64,000 nucleotides of DNA from positions 4,287,001 to 4,351,000 of the forward strand of contig NZ_CP015199.1 in NCBI RefSeq assembly GCF_001648155.1. The letters are read 5' to 3'. This stretch comes from Chryseobacterium glaciei (GTDB lineage: Bacteria; Bacteroidota; Bacteroidia; Flavobacteriales; Weeksellaceae). The position numbers were made by a program, and so were the translations under genes. This document shows, one piece after another, positions 7,901 to 16,519 of this stretch (position 1 is its first letter; each line of letters opens with the position of its first letter). The notes beneath the pieces are model-generated. The model saw only the letters and a program-made list of their open reading frames with translations. It was not told the DNA's origin and searched no databases.

Positions 7901-10201
7901 TTATTTTACATATTTCTGCGTTCTTGCATCTTTAATAACCCCTGACCAGTTCAGTCCGTACCCAAAATCATACGCATGACCTTCTGAATCTTTGTAAGGA
8001 ACCATATCAAACGGAACATCTTCTTTCTGAGTTTCCACTGTTTTCATATCTGCAGGCATCTGAAGTGGTAATAATCCTGAGGGTTCATATTTTCCGGCGA
8101 TAATATCTACCACAGCCTGATTGGACACATTGAAATTTACCAAAATACCGTCAGAATGTTTTTCAAATTCAGAGAAAATCATTGGTTTTGAAGCGGTAAC
8201 AGAAACAATGACAGGTTTTCCGTTCATTGCTTTGTAGGTATTTTCAATATTCAATAAATCGGTGAAATTGGTGGCAGTACTTGTTTTATTTTTGAACGTT
8301 CTGTCTTTAACCGTTGGTGCCACCACTGCATCTCCTGCCGCTATACTTTTTTCACGGGCTTCTGTTGCCGTGTAGGTTTGATATTGAAGAGAAATTGGCA
8401 AATATCCGTTTCCGCCATCTTTTACGTCAACATCGCTGTAGCCTCCTTCTTCACTGTGCGGACTTTGAACGAACACGATGGCAAAATCTGCTTTTGTCGG
8501 ATCATTCGTAACGTTGTAATGCTTTTTAACAAATTCTAAATCAACGGGATAATCTAAGCTCGGAGCTGTGTACACTCCCCACCAGTTGAATGTTGCCGGA
8601 GAATATCGTTTCGGAATGTAAACAGTTTTTCTTTCTTTAACAGGAAGAATCTGAGCTTTGTTTTTCAACATCACAATAGATTTTACCTGAGCATCATATC
8701 CTGCTTTCATAAATTCAGGATTTCCTACGATCTTTTTGGTCTCTTCCACGTTTACATAAGGATTTTCAAACAATCCGGTTCTGAAAATATTCTTTAACAG
8801 ACGAACTGCCGATTGCTCGAAACGGGTACGCATATATTTTTCACCATGTTCTTTCACGCCCATTTGATAAGCTTCCAGAACAGGTCCTTTATCATTATTT
8901 CCTCCAAACTGATCAACTCCGGCCTCCAGTACTTTGTAATGACGCTCTGCAATTGACAGTTTTTCAACACCCCAGGGCTTTCCGGCAAAAGTTCCGGGAG
9001 TTTTTCCTTCTTCAGCAGTAATCAGCCAGTCGGTACATACAACTCCTTCATAGCCATATTTTCCTCTTAAAAGATCAGTAATTAAATATTTACTGAAACC
9101 ATTTCCTACATTTTCACCGTTCTTAGCATCCTGGTTAAAGCTGATTGTGTAGTAAGGCATTACTGCAGAGGCTTCTTTGGTTCCTCCATTTAATTTAAAG
9201 GCTCCTTCTGTAAATGGCTTCACGTGATTTTGAAAATTATTCCCCGGATAAACGGCATATTTTCCCATTGCCCAGTGACCGTCACGACCACCTTCTTCAG
9301 GACCTCCGCCCGGCCAGTGTTTTACCATTGCATTAACACTTTTGTAACCCCAACCATTTTTAATCACGTCTTTTCCAAAAGAAGTCTGGAAACCATCAAT
9401 ATAGCCTCTTGCTAAGTCGGTAGTTAGCTCAGGGCTTTCGCTGAAAACGTAAGCGATTCTGTACCATCGAGGTTCTGTCCCTAAATCGATTTGTGGAGAT
9501 AAAGCCGTTGAAATTCCCAACGCACGGTATTCCTGAGCGGCAATATTTCCAAATTTTCTGACCAATTCAGGATCGAAAGTGGCTCCCATTGCCAATCCAT
9601 CCGGCCAAAGAGAAATTTGTCCTCCCGCTCCTTCGTTAAACTCAGCGGTTACAGAAGCCGAATGTCTAGGATCAGTGCTGTTATTGGAAGGAATTCCTAA
9701 TCCTAATCCTTCGATATAAGACTGTAAATTGTTATTCCATTTCGCTGCGACTTCTGGTGACTGTAAAGTGGTCACCAAAACATGACGAAGATTATCATCT
9801 TTTAAAAATTTCTTTTGCTGATCGGTAAGATCCCATGGATTGGCACCGCTTTCACTGAAGAATTTACCATTGTATTTTCCTGCTCTGAAACCTTCAGACG
9901 GAGCCGGAACTGCCTGGTGAGCACTATAAAGCATCAAACCGGCGATCTGTTCAACAGACATTTTGGAAGCCAGATCTTTCGCTCTTTCTTCCACAGATAA
10001 TCGCCAGTCTTCATATTTGTCGAGTTTTCCGTTTTTATTTAAATCTTTAAATTTCTTTCCTGCAACATCAAGAATTTTCACTCCCGATTCTTCGGAATAT
10101 CCTAAAACGGGTCCGTTATTGTTTTTTATCTGATGAATATTTTGTGCAGAGACCGAGATCCCGAAACACAAAACTGCGATACTTAAAACTGTCTTTTTCA
10201 T
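7901..10201 (-). CDS. Secreted glycoside hydrolase family 3
   Basis: A 766-residue GH3 enzyme with signal peptide (ends SVSAQ), an EF-hand-like DLNKNGKLDKYED module at 53-65 nearly identical to that of the neighbouring GH3, the barrel with KHWPGGG (294-300) and the nucleophile Asp391 in VVCTDWL, and a C-terminal sandwich ending near YDFGYGL. Compared with the first GH3 it lacks a clear fibronectin III-like tail and belongs to a different GH3 branch, so the two probably act on different bonds. It starts 12 bp after the TonB receptor and is therefore translated from the same mRNA. Confidence 0.92.
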   Translation of the reverse strand: MKKTVLSIAVLCFGISVSAQNIHQIKNNNGPVLGYSEESGVKILDVAGKKFKDLNKNGKLDKYEDWRLSVEERAKDLASKMSVEQIAGLMLYSAHQAVPAPSEGFRAGKYNGKFFSESGANPWDLTDQQKKFLKDDNLRHVLVTTLQSPEVAAKWNNNLQSYIEGLGLGIPSNNSTDPRHSASVTAEFNEGAGGQISLWPDGLAMGATFDPELVRKFGNIAAQEYRALGISTALSPQIDLGTEPRWYRIAYVFSESPELTTDLARGYIDGFQTSFGKDVIKNGWGYKSVNAMVKHWPGGGPEEGGRDGHWAMGKYAVYPGNNFQNHVKPFTEGAFKLNGGTKEASAVMPYYTISFNQDAKNGENVGNGFSKYLITDLLRGKYGYEGVVCTDWLITAEEGKTPGTFAGKPWGVEKLSIAERHYKVLEAGVDQFGGNNDKGPVLEAYQMGVKEHGEKYMRTRFEQSAVRLLKNIFRTGLFENPYVNVEETKKIVGNPEFMKAGYDAQVKSIVMLKNKAQILPVKERKTVYIPKRYSPATFNWWGVYTAPSLDYPVDLEFVKKHYNVTNDPTKADFAIVFVQSPHSEEGGYSDVDVKDGGNGYLPISLQYQTYTATEAREKSIAAGDAVVAPTVKDRTFKNKTSTATNFTDLLNIENTYKAMNGKPVIVSVTASKPMIFSEFEKHSDGILVNFNVSNQAVVDIIAGKYEPSGLLPLQMPADMKTVETQKEDVPFDMVPYKDSEGHAYDFGYGLNWSGVIKDARTQKYVK

Positions 10202-10212
10202 TATTCTTCCTG

Positions 10213-12459
10213 TTAAAAATTAAAGCTTACTGAAAACTGCCCTGTCAACGGCATAATGTATGTTCCTGTCAATAGTTTTCCGTAATATGGACTGGCATCT
10301 GTGATTAATTCAGCACCGTTGATGGTACCACTTGCTCCCCTTTGGTTCAGGAAGTTGATTACTGTTGCGCCAAGGTTGATATTTTTGTTAACGGTATAAT
10401 TCACTCCTCCAAAAGTTTCCCATCTTGGAGCAAAGTATAAGGCATTGGTAAGGTTGGCGTACTGTTTTGAGAAATATCTGAAGCTTGCCCAGAATCTCCA
10501 TTTGTCAACGGTATAACTAGGGTCGATTTCCATTAAAACTTTAGCAACTCCTAAAACATTGTTGTCGTTGTAATCGTAATTTGTTCCGAAAGCGTTGAAA
10601 GTGAATTTCTTATACACAGGATTCTGTAATGTGATCAAATAATGAAGATTAAATCCTTTAAACGGTTTCAACACAAAATCCGTTGTCCATCCAATTGTCT
10701 GAATATCATAGTAAACAGTAACGTTTTGAGCCTGTGTTGTATTGGCTGGATTAACTAAATTATATCTGTTAAGATTATTATTCTTTTTAAGATAAGTTGC
10801 CTGAGAAATCAACTGGATATAATCTGTGTTCCAGAAAACTCCCAATGCTCCGAGTGGACTTTTAATTTTGGTTGTATTGGGTTCAAAAGCCTGAGAATAA
10901 CTTTCCAATCTTCTGTTTTCTTCCGTGTACAGTAAATTGGCAATTACCCCGAAATTTTTGCTGATGTTATAGGTTGCGTTTAAGCTACCTCCAATTTGGA
11001 AAAAGCTTTGGTTAATCTGATTGAACTGGCTTGGATCCGTAAAATTGAAACCTACCGTTCTAGGAGTTAAAGAATATTCTCCATCAATGATATGATTTCT
11101 TAAATGTAGACCATAGCTCAGATTAAAGTTGTCTGAAACCTTCCATTCGTCGGTTCCATACACCGAAAGTTTGTTTTCTGTTCCACTATGAAACTCTCCA
11201 CCAGCATTATAGTTGTAGAAACCATCTGCATCAGTTGTTGGCCCGATAAGTCTTTGTGGCTGTGGCTCAACGGTCTGGAAAAAGAATGATCTGTTGGATG
11301 TGAATTTATTTATGTGATAGTATTGTTCTAAAATCCCCACCGTTAGGTTGTGATTTCCTACTTGTTTATTTAATGAAAATCTTCCTGCAATATTGGTGAT
11401 AGGAGTTGCCGGCGTGTGCATTGCCAGCTGGGTTCCAACAGCTCCTGAATATGGCTGTCCTGTAGAAGCTATCGTATAACCCGCAGATGGATCCGCATTG
11501 AAAATACTTAAAGGAATAATATTGGATGATTTTGCTGTTGCAAAGTGGGCTCTTGTTGAGAATTTGAAATTCCAGCCGTTATTTAGCATGTAATTCCCTA
11601 AAATATCGATGTTGTGAGACGTATTTCTGTTGTCATTTCCGGCCATGTTTGCCCAATATGTTTCTCCGGACAGAATATCTTTCATTTTGATTTTTCCATC
11701 GTTTACAACATATGAATCTCTTCCGATCCTGAAATTGTCAAGCTCAGTCACTTTTCCGTTTTCCCCATACTGAAAAACTGCGTAGTTTCCTACATTATAA
11801 GAATCTGCATATTTATATAGAATTGAGATCTTTCCTTTATCATTATTAAAATATTTCGTAACCCCTGCTCTGAAGATCTTTGTCTCGTCTACATTTCTTG
11901 CAAAACCTAGCTTAAAAGTACTTGGATCATAGTTTGCAAAAGCGCCAACTGTGTACGTCCAGCCGTTTTTAGAAATCGGTCCTGAAGCATTTACATCTCC
12001 CTGAAGCCAACCGAAAGTACTTGTTGTGAATTTTCCTTTCAATTTAAAATCTTTTGTTCCTGTCTGAGAATAAGAATTTACAGCGAAACCAAGATCGCCC
12101 ATTGTATTGGCGAGTTGATCCATTTTCAACAATCCTGTTTTCTCCAGACCTACGCTTTGTCTCCATGTTTTGTTGGGAAGTTCCGGCCAGAAAAAATAGA
12201 CTGCAGGAAGGTCGTTTTCAAGAATGGTAATTCCGCCGACTGTAGATGGAAGTCCGATATTTACATCTCTCGGGCTGGTGTTATTGGCTGCATTCAGCAT
12301 TACGTTTCTGTTGTTGTCTTCTTTTGAATTGCCGAGTTTAATTTTTTCCTGCAATTTCACAGAATCCTGTACGGTAAGGTTGTCTTTCTGTGCAAATGCA
12401 AGATTTGAACAGAAAAGTGCAATGCCTAGTGCTGAAATTTTTAATGTTGATTTTCTCAT
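10213..12459 (-). CDS. TonB-dependent outer-membrane receptor
   Basis: A 748-residue protein: signal peptide ending LAFAQ, an N-terminal plug-like part of about 130 residues (SPRDVNIGLPSTVGG, NTMGDLGFAVNSYSQTG), then many amphipathic strands rich in aromatic residues and a C-terminus GQFSVSFNF, the aromatic-terminated last strand expected for BAM. It has no carboxypeptidase-like N-terminal domain and no SusD partner follows. As first gene of the locus it is likely to import the product or substrate of the two GH3 enzymes. It is divergent from the Nudix-type regulator. Confidence 0.85.
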   Translation of the reverse strand: MRKSTLKISALGIALFCSNLAFAQKDNLTVQDSVKLQEKIKLGNSKEDNNRNVMLNAANNTSPRDVNIGLPSTVGGITILENDLPAVYFFWPELPNKTWRQSVGLEKTGLLKMDQLANTMGDLGFAVNSYSQTGTKDFKLKGKFTTSTFGWLQGDVNASGPISKNGWTYTVGAFANYDPSTFKLGFARNVDETKIFRAGVTKYFNNDKGKISILYKYADSYNVGNYAVFQYGENGKVTELDNFRIGRDSYVVNDGKIKMKDILSGETYWANMAGNDNRNTSHNIDILGNYMLNNGWNFKFSTRAHFATAKSSNIIPLSIFNADPSAGYTIASTGQPYSGAVGTQLAMHTPATPITNIAGRFSLNKQVGNHNLTVGILEQYYHINKFTSNRSFFFQTVEPQPQRLIGPTTDADGFYNYNAGGEFHSGTENKLSVYGTDEWKVSDNFNLSYGLHLRNHIIDGEYSLTPRTVGFNFTDPSQFNQINQSFFQIGGSLNATYNISKNFGVIANLLYTEENRRLESYSQAFEPNTTKIKSPLGALGVFWNTDYIQLISQATYLKKNNNLNRYNLVNPANTTQAQNVTVYYDIQTIGWTTDFVLKPFKGFNLHYLITLQNPVYKKFTFNAFGTNYDYNDNNVLGVAKVLMEIDPSYTVDKWRFWASFRYFSKQYANLTNALYFAPRWETFGGVNYTVNKNINLGATVINFLNQRGASGTINGAELITDASPYYGKLLTGTYIMPLTGQFSVSFNF

Positions 12460-12497
12460 TGTTTAGTTTCTATAATTTCTTCTGTTAGTTTCTTTTT

Positions 12498-12559
12498 TAT
12501 ATTTTAAATATTTGGATTTCAGTATTTTAAATTGTTTTTTATCAAATATTTAAAATATA
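12498..12559. promoter_or_regulatory. 17-bp inverted repeat upstream of the TonB receptor
   Basis: TATATTTTAAATATTTG at 12498-12514 is repeated exactly in inverse at 12543-12559, 28 bp apart, 39-100 bp upstream of the receptor start. The right arm contains the closest thing to a -7 box for that gene (AATATTTG on the minus strand, one mismatch). It could be an operator or an mRNA leader hairpin. The sequence is pure A+T apart from the end base, so chance contributes. Confidence 0.45.
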
Positions 12560-12938
12560 GAAATATCCTGCACTCAAATTTTATTTGAATGGATTTTGCA
12601 ATCATAAAAATCAGTACCGGTTTTTTTAAACTAATACAGCCACTTTATTCATTTACATCTGCCTAAGAATGAGAATAATGATGTTTTGTAACATCTATTT
12701 TCATTTAGCTATTATAGTTGATCAGAGATCTACTTGTACTGAAGAATTTATACTCTCAGGGAAGAGTATTTTCGAAGTAATTTTCATTTTCTTAGTGTTG
12801 TTTTCTTATTGCTTCGTTGCGAAGCATTACAATACTACATTTTCTGATTCGATTTACCAAAAAAATATTAATAAAATTTAATATTGGGTTTAATTAATTG
12901 ATTATTAGTTAAATATAAGTATTATGATTTGTGTGATT

Positions 12939-12963
12939 TCATTGATTCTTAGTGAATCAATGA
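12939..12963. promoter_or_regulatory. Candidate operator, 10-bp perfect inverted repeat
   Basis: TCATTGATTC, five bases TTAGT, then GAATCAATGA: an exact 25-bp palindrome with a short spacer, the size and symmetry expected for a dimeric winged-helix regulator. It lies about 55 bp upstream of the regulator's -33 element and between the divergent genes. It is a candidate site for the adjacent Nudix-family regulator. Confidence 0.55.
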
Positions 12964-13016
12964 TTTGTAAAGTCTTAAATTTTCCCCAAAATTTGCTTCA
13001 AGATTGCATTTTCGGG

Positions 13017-13046
13017 GTTGCCTCAAAATTTTTATTACTAAATTTG
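13017..13046 (+). promoter_or_regulatory. Promoter of the Nudix-type regulator
   Basis: -7 element TAAATTTG at 13039-13046, with GTTG at 13017-13020 as -33 about 18 bp upstream. The predicted transcript starts some 20 bp before the ATG at 13075. Confidence 0.55.
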
Positions 13047-13074
13047 TGATATTACGTTTTTTCATACAATATAA

Positions 13075-13824
13075 ATGGATTCCAAACAGCAAATTTTAGA
13101 TAAATCAAACGAAGCCCGAGAACTTTTCCTTCCTCATATATCTGCCGATCCTGTGATCTTTGGGTTTGAGCAGAACGAGTTAAAGGTTTTACTGATCAAG
13201 ATGAATTACCGAAAACAATGGTTGCTACCGGGAGGCTACGTGAGAAAAGATGAAGATCTGGATGAAGCTGTGGAAAGAATTTTAGGAGACAGAGCCGGTG
13301 TAACGGGCGTTTATCTTGAAGAATTCGGGGTTTTTGGAAAGAAAAACAGAAGCGAATTTTATTTTGAAGATTTTGATGAAACGCTTTTCCATAAGCAAAG
13401 ATTTATCTCGATCGGATATTACGCCTTATACAATCCTACAAAATTGAATCCTATTCCGGATGAATTCAGTGAAAAGGTTGAGTGGATCTATTTAAGTCAA
13501 TTATCAGAAATTGAACTGGCAATGGATCACCGCGAGATCGTAGAAAAAGCATTAATGACTTTAAGAGAAAAGATCTCAACAAAGCCTATCGGATATAATC
13601 TTTTACCTGAAAAATTTACCCTTTCTGAATTGCAAAAATTATATGAAGCGATTTTAGGAAAAGAGCTTAACCGTGGGAATTTTTACAGAAAAATCAAAAA
13701 TCTTGGAATTTTAAATAAATTGGAAGAACAAAGACGCGGTGGCGCTCATAAATCTCCTGATCTGTATTCTTTCGATGAAGAAAATTATGAGAAAGCGTTG
13801 GAAAACGGGTTGAGTAATTGGTAA
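13075..13824 (+). CDS. Nudix-domain transcriptional regulator (NrtR/AraR-like)
   Basis: A 249-residue protein with an N-terminal Nudix fold (about 20-160) and a C-terminal winged helix (about 165-235, FTLSELQKLYEAILGKELNRGNFYRKI). The Nudix box is broken: the segment GGYVRKDEDLDEAVERILGD keeps the first Gly and Glu and the Arg, but REUxEExGU becomes RILGDRAGV, so the metal-binding glutamates are lost. That is expected when the fold is used as a sugar or nucleotide sensor, as described for NrtR-family and Bacteroides AraR-type regulators. Placed head-to-head with the GH3/TonB locus, it is the obvious candidate to control it. The ligand is not known. Confidence 0.85.
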   Translation: MDSKQQILDKSNEARELFLPHISADPVIFGFEQNELKVLLIKMNYRKQWLLPGGYVRKDEDLDEAVERILGDRAGVTGVYLEEFGVFGKKNRSEFYFEDFDETLFHKQRFISIGYYALYNPTKLNPIPDEFSEKVEWIYLSQLSEIELAMDHREIVEKALMTLREKISTKPIGYNLLPEKFTLSELQKLYEAILGKELNRGNFYRKIKNLGILNKLEEQRRGGAHKSPDLYSFDEENYEKALENGLSNW

Positions 13825-13880
13825 GGTTTTATGTTAGAAGTATGAAGATGGATGATGGAAGTTATCTTTGCCGTGTATGA

Positions 13881-14034
13881 TTAACCACAAAAGTTACAAA
13901 AGCTTTATATATTTTTAGTTTAAAATAATGCTAAAAAAGAAGAACATAAAAGCTTTTAAAAATCTTTGATTTTCATTTTGTGAACTTTAAAATCTTTAAC
14001 TTCAAGATTGGTCTTTTGTGACTTTTGTGGTTAA
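13881..14034. repeat. Palindromic element with TTAACCACAAAAGT termini
   Basis: The arm TTAACCACAAAAGTTACAAA plus AG (13881-13902) is inverted at 14013-14034 with one mismatch in 22. The arms enclose further weak symmetry (AAAATCTTTGATTTT, AAAATCTTTAACTTCAAGATT). It fills the space between convergent genes and shares its ends with the element at 7741-7889. Confidence 0.75.
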
Positions 14035-14049
14035 TTTTTTTTCTTCAGT

Positions 14050-14676
14050 TTACATATCAAGCTGTCTTTGGAACTCCTCCAAATACCTTGCAATGTGAAT
14101 TCCGTCTGCCAAACCGTGATGCGCTTCAATAGAAACAGGCAAGAATTTTTTACCATCGCTAATACTGAATTTTCCGAAAGTAATTTTAGGTACTGATTCC
14201 GTTTTATCCAAGGGAGTTGGATGAAGTAACGCAGTGAAAGAATTCCATGGAATGGTAGAATGTCTGATCAAATCTTTACCCAATTCTCCGTTATTCATTC
14301 TGATTCCTGTTGTATTTTGTACTCCTTCAATTTCGCTTTGTAATTCAGCATTGAAAACATCAAAATCTTTAGAAAAATGAATGAATGCAAAACCAAAAGT
14401 TCCGTCTTCCCTTCCGATTGTTGTACCGGCATGAATATCATCAAATTCTACAACTTTACCATCAAGAATTCTCAATCTTAATTCATATACAGAATTCACA
14501 GCAACCATCGATTTGTGAAGGTATGAGGCAAAAAAAGAATGCCCTTCATCTTTAGCTTTTTGAAATGCTTTTGTACAATCTACTTCGGTTGTAAAACCAA
14601 AATACGGACTTGCCATTCTTGAGAAAAATTCGAAATGTTCTTTTCTGTTCCAGTTTTCTAAGTCGATGATCTTCAT
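14050..14676 (-). CDS. Chloramphenicol acetyltransferase-like enzyme (CATA family)
   Basis: About 208 residues. It aligns in layout with type A chloramphenicol acetyltransferases: NWNRKEHFEFF at the start, a central SFTALLHP, and the catalytic signature EAHHGLADG near the C-terminus (His about residue 187, Asp of the DG). The family moves acetyl from acetyl-CoA to a hydroxyl. Whether this one inactivates chloramphenicol or acts on something else is not decidable here. The open frame begins with TTG at 14703; ATGs at 14688 and 14676 are better, and the second matches the usual CAT start. It lies third in a row with a secreted hydrolase and a sugar acetyltransferase. Confidence 0.85.
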   Translation of the reverse strand: MKIIDLENWNRKEHFEFFSRMASPYFGFTTEVDCTKAFQKAKDEGHSFFASYLHKSMVAVNSVYELRLRILDGKVVEFDDIHAGTTIGREDGTFGFAFIHFSKDFDVFNAELQSEIEGVQNTTGIRMNNGELGKDLIRHSTIPWNSFTALLHPTPLDKTESVPKITFGKFSISDGKKFLPVSIEAHHGLADGIHIARYLEEFQRQLDM

Positions 14677-14780
14677 TATTGTCTTCATTTTTACTTGCTG
14701 CAAATTTCAGGAAGTTTTCTGATTTTAAAAAATTGTAGGAGTGGAAAATTTCATTATAAAGCTTTTGAATTATTATCTTT

Positions 14781-15851
14781 CTATAAATTTTGTTTGAAAA
14801 ATTCGTCCAATTTATCAAAAGGAATTAAATCTGTCTTATCATATAAATCAACATGTCCGGCTCCTTTGATGTAATATAATTCTTTTGGTTCTGCCGCTTT
14901 TTTGTAAGCATCTTCACTGAATTCTTTTGAATGTGCTTGATCACCAGTGATAAAAAGCACAGGACGTGGTGAAATGGTTTCGATATCATTGAATGGATAG
15001 AAATTATTAAATTTCACCACACTGCTTAACGTTGGATGTGTAGTGAGTAATGGAGAACTGCTTTTTGGGGTGTATTCACCTCTAGGCGTACGATAGAACT
15101 CAAAAAACTCCTTTTGAATAGGGTCTGTATTTTCATCAATTTTATGAGTTGTTCCGCCAATATATTTTGTGTCTCCGTCTAAAAATTCTACATATCGTTG
15201 TTCGGCTGCCTGTTTCTGAGTTTCTTTTCTTTGTTCAAGAGTTTGAGAATGATTCAAACCATTACGACTTGCACTTCCCATATCGTACATACTCACTGTT
15301 GCAATTGCCTTTAATCTAGGATCTATTTTTGCTGCACTTAATACAAAACTTCCGCTGCCACATACTCCAATAACTCCTATTTTTTCTTTGTCAATAAAAG
15401 GTCTGGTACCTAAAAAATCAACAGCAGCACTGAAATCTTCGGAATATACATCTGGTAAAACGGCATTGCGTGGCTCACCTGCACTCTCACCCCAAAAAGA
15501 AAGATCTATTGCCATTGTGACGAATCCTTTTTCTGCCATATGGGAAGCATATACATCTGCACTTTGCTCTTTTACGGCTCCCATTGGATGTCCAACGATA
15601 ATGGCAGGATGTTTTTGGCTTTGGCTAAAACTTTTTGGAATAAAAAGATGACCTACGACATCCATATTGTATTGATTTTTAAACACAACCCTATACATGA
15701 TCAGATTATTACTTACTTTAAAAGTGGTAAATGTATCTGGCGATATTTGTTTCATTTCGGTATTCACTATTTTGCTGTTTTGTTTTTTCTGGGCGGATGC
15801 TTCTCCAAAAAATAAAAGAGATGCTCCTATAATCATGATAAGTTTATTCAT
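14781..15851 (-). CDS. Secreted alpha/beta hydrolase (dienelactone hydrolase/YcjY-like)
   Basis: A 356-residue protein with signal peptide (ends GEASAQ). It has the beta-strand HPAIIVGHPMG, FWGESAGEPR after strand 4, a nucleophile elbow GVCGSGSF that carries Cys where most esterases have Ser, RPVLFITGDQAHS with the acid, and the catalytic His in GAGHVDLYD. This set is typical of the YcjY-like branch of alpha/beta hydrolases, whose natural substrates are mostly unknown. It begins 5 bp after the acetyltransferase stop codon and so is co-transcribed with it. Confidence 0.85.
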   Translation of the reverse strand: MNKLIMIIGASLLFFGEASAQKKQNSKIVNTEMKQISPDTFTTFKVSNNLIMYRVVFKNQYNMDVVGHLFIPKSFSQSQKHPAIIVGHPMGAVKEQSADVYASHMAEKGFVTMAIDLSFWGESAGEPRNAVLPDVYSEDFSAAVDFLGTRPFIDKEKIGVIGVCGSGSFVLSAAKIDPRLKAIATVSMYDMGSASRNGLNHSQTLEQRKETQKQAAEQRYVEFLDGDTKYIGGTTHKIDENTDPIQKEFFEFYRTPRGEYTPKSSSPLLTTHPTLSSVVKFNNFYPFNDIETISPRPVLFITGDQAHSKEFSEDAYKKAAEPKELYYIKGAGHVDLYDKTDLIPFDKLDEFFKQNL

Positions 15852-15856
15852 TGTAT

Positions 15857-16429
15857 TTAATTATGCTGAATTGATTTTATAAATTTTGCAGGAACTCCGC
15901 CTACCACAGTATTGTCAGGAACGTCTTTTGAAACCACTGCACCCGCGGCAACCACTGAATTTTCACCGATGGTTACTCCCGGAAGAATAGTTGCATTAGC
16001 ACCAATCCAGGCTCCGCGTTTAATGGTTATTGGTTTTGTGAGTAAAGCTTTTCTGTCGTTTGGATCTAAAGGATGATTTTCTGTGATGAGATTAACTTTC
16101 GGACCTATCAATACCTCATCTTCTATCACAATTCCTCCCATATCGAGAAATGAACAGGCATGATTGATAAATACATTTTTTCCGATGTTAATAAATTTTC
16201 CAAAATTGGTATGAAATGGAGGAAATATAATTGTGCTTTCATCAATAGGCGTCCCAATAATTTTTCCCAAATAATGACGGATTTGTTCTGTATCTGTAGC
16301 ATTATTGAGTGATTGAGAAAGTCTGATCGTTCTGTTGACGATCTTATTTATTTTAAAATACTCCGGATCTGTGGGACGGATGGCTTCTCCTGATTTTAAT
16401 CTTTCTAAAATATCTTTGCTGTGCATCAT
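15857..16429 (-). CDS. Sugar O-acetyltransferase (Maa/LacA/NodL-type)
   Basis: About 190 residues. An N-terminal helical segment (IRLSQSLNNATD) precedes left-handed beta-helix hexapeptide repeats (IGPKVNLI, RGAWIGANATILPGVTIGENSVVAAGAVVSKDVP); the catalytic His is in TENHP and the end is GGVPAKFI. The family acetylates sugars or small hydroxyl compounds. The open frame has a TTG start at 16453, but a -7 element TAATTTTG covers 16458-16451, so transcription should begin after it. The ATG at 16429 is therefore the better start. It is first gene of a three-gene set probably controlled by the AraC regulator just upstream. Confidence 0.88.
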   Translation of the reverse strand: MMHSKDILERLKSGEAIRPTDPEYFKINKIVNRTIRLSQSLNNATDTEQIRHYLGKIIGTPIDESTIIFPPFHTNFGKFINIGKNVFINHACSFLDMGGIVIEDEVLIGPKVNLITENHPLDPNDRKALLTKPITIKRGAWIGANATILPGVTIGENSVVAAGAVVSKDVPDNTVVGGVPAKFIKSIQHN

Positions 16430-16450
16430 TTTATCTTTATTAATACAAGA

Positions 16451-16517
16451 CAAAATTAAAAGTAAAGCCTCACAACGACATTGTTGTAAGGCTCAATTAA
16501 TATTTCTTAGAAGCTCA
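16451..16517 (-). promoter_or_regulatory. AraC-type operator copy 1 and promoter of the acetyltransferase operon
   Basis: On the minus strand a 31-bp element at 16517-16487 contains two TGAGC half-sites exactly 22 bp apart. It repeats, with 29 of 31 bases the same, at 17443-17413 upstream of the AraC gene itself. Downstream come an imperfect hairpin (GCCTTACAAC...GTTGTGAGGC) and the -7 element TAATTTTG at 16458-16451. The spacing and order fit an AraC activator site. Confidence 0.65.
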
Positions 16518-16519
16518 TC

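Larger units (their letters stand above)
12460..13074. other. Divergent regulatory region between glycoside locus and its regulator
   Basis: A 615-bp gene-free region. It holds the 17-bp inverted repeat near the receptor, a short TCAAAT-TTT-ATTTGA palindrome at 12574-12588, the 10-bp inverted repeat at 12939-12963 and the regulator promoter at 13017-13046. A 70-codon frame at 12669-12881 has no recognisable features and is not called. Confidence 0.6.

Noticed and set aside
3234-12459. Classical SusC/SusD polysaccharide utilisation locus
   Set aside because: No SusD-like lipoprotein is present, and the TonB receptor lacks the SusC-type N-terminal domain.
12669-12881. 70-codon frame in the divergent regulatory region
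   Set aside because: Follows A+T composition only, no family likeness, and would occupy the region needed for divergent promoters.
14050-14676. Calling the CAT-like protein a proven chloramphenicol resistance gene
   Set aside because: The fold and HHxxxDG signature are clear, but substrate cannot be read from sequence, and chromosomal relatives in flavobacteria often have other roles.
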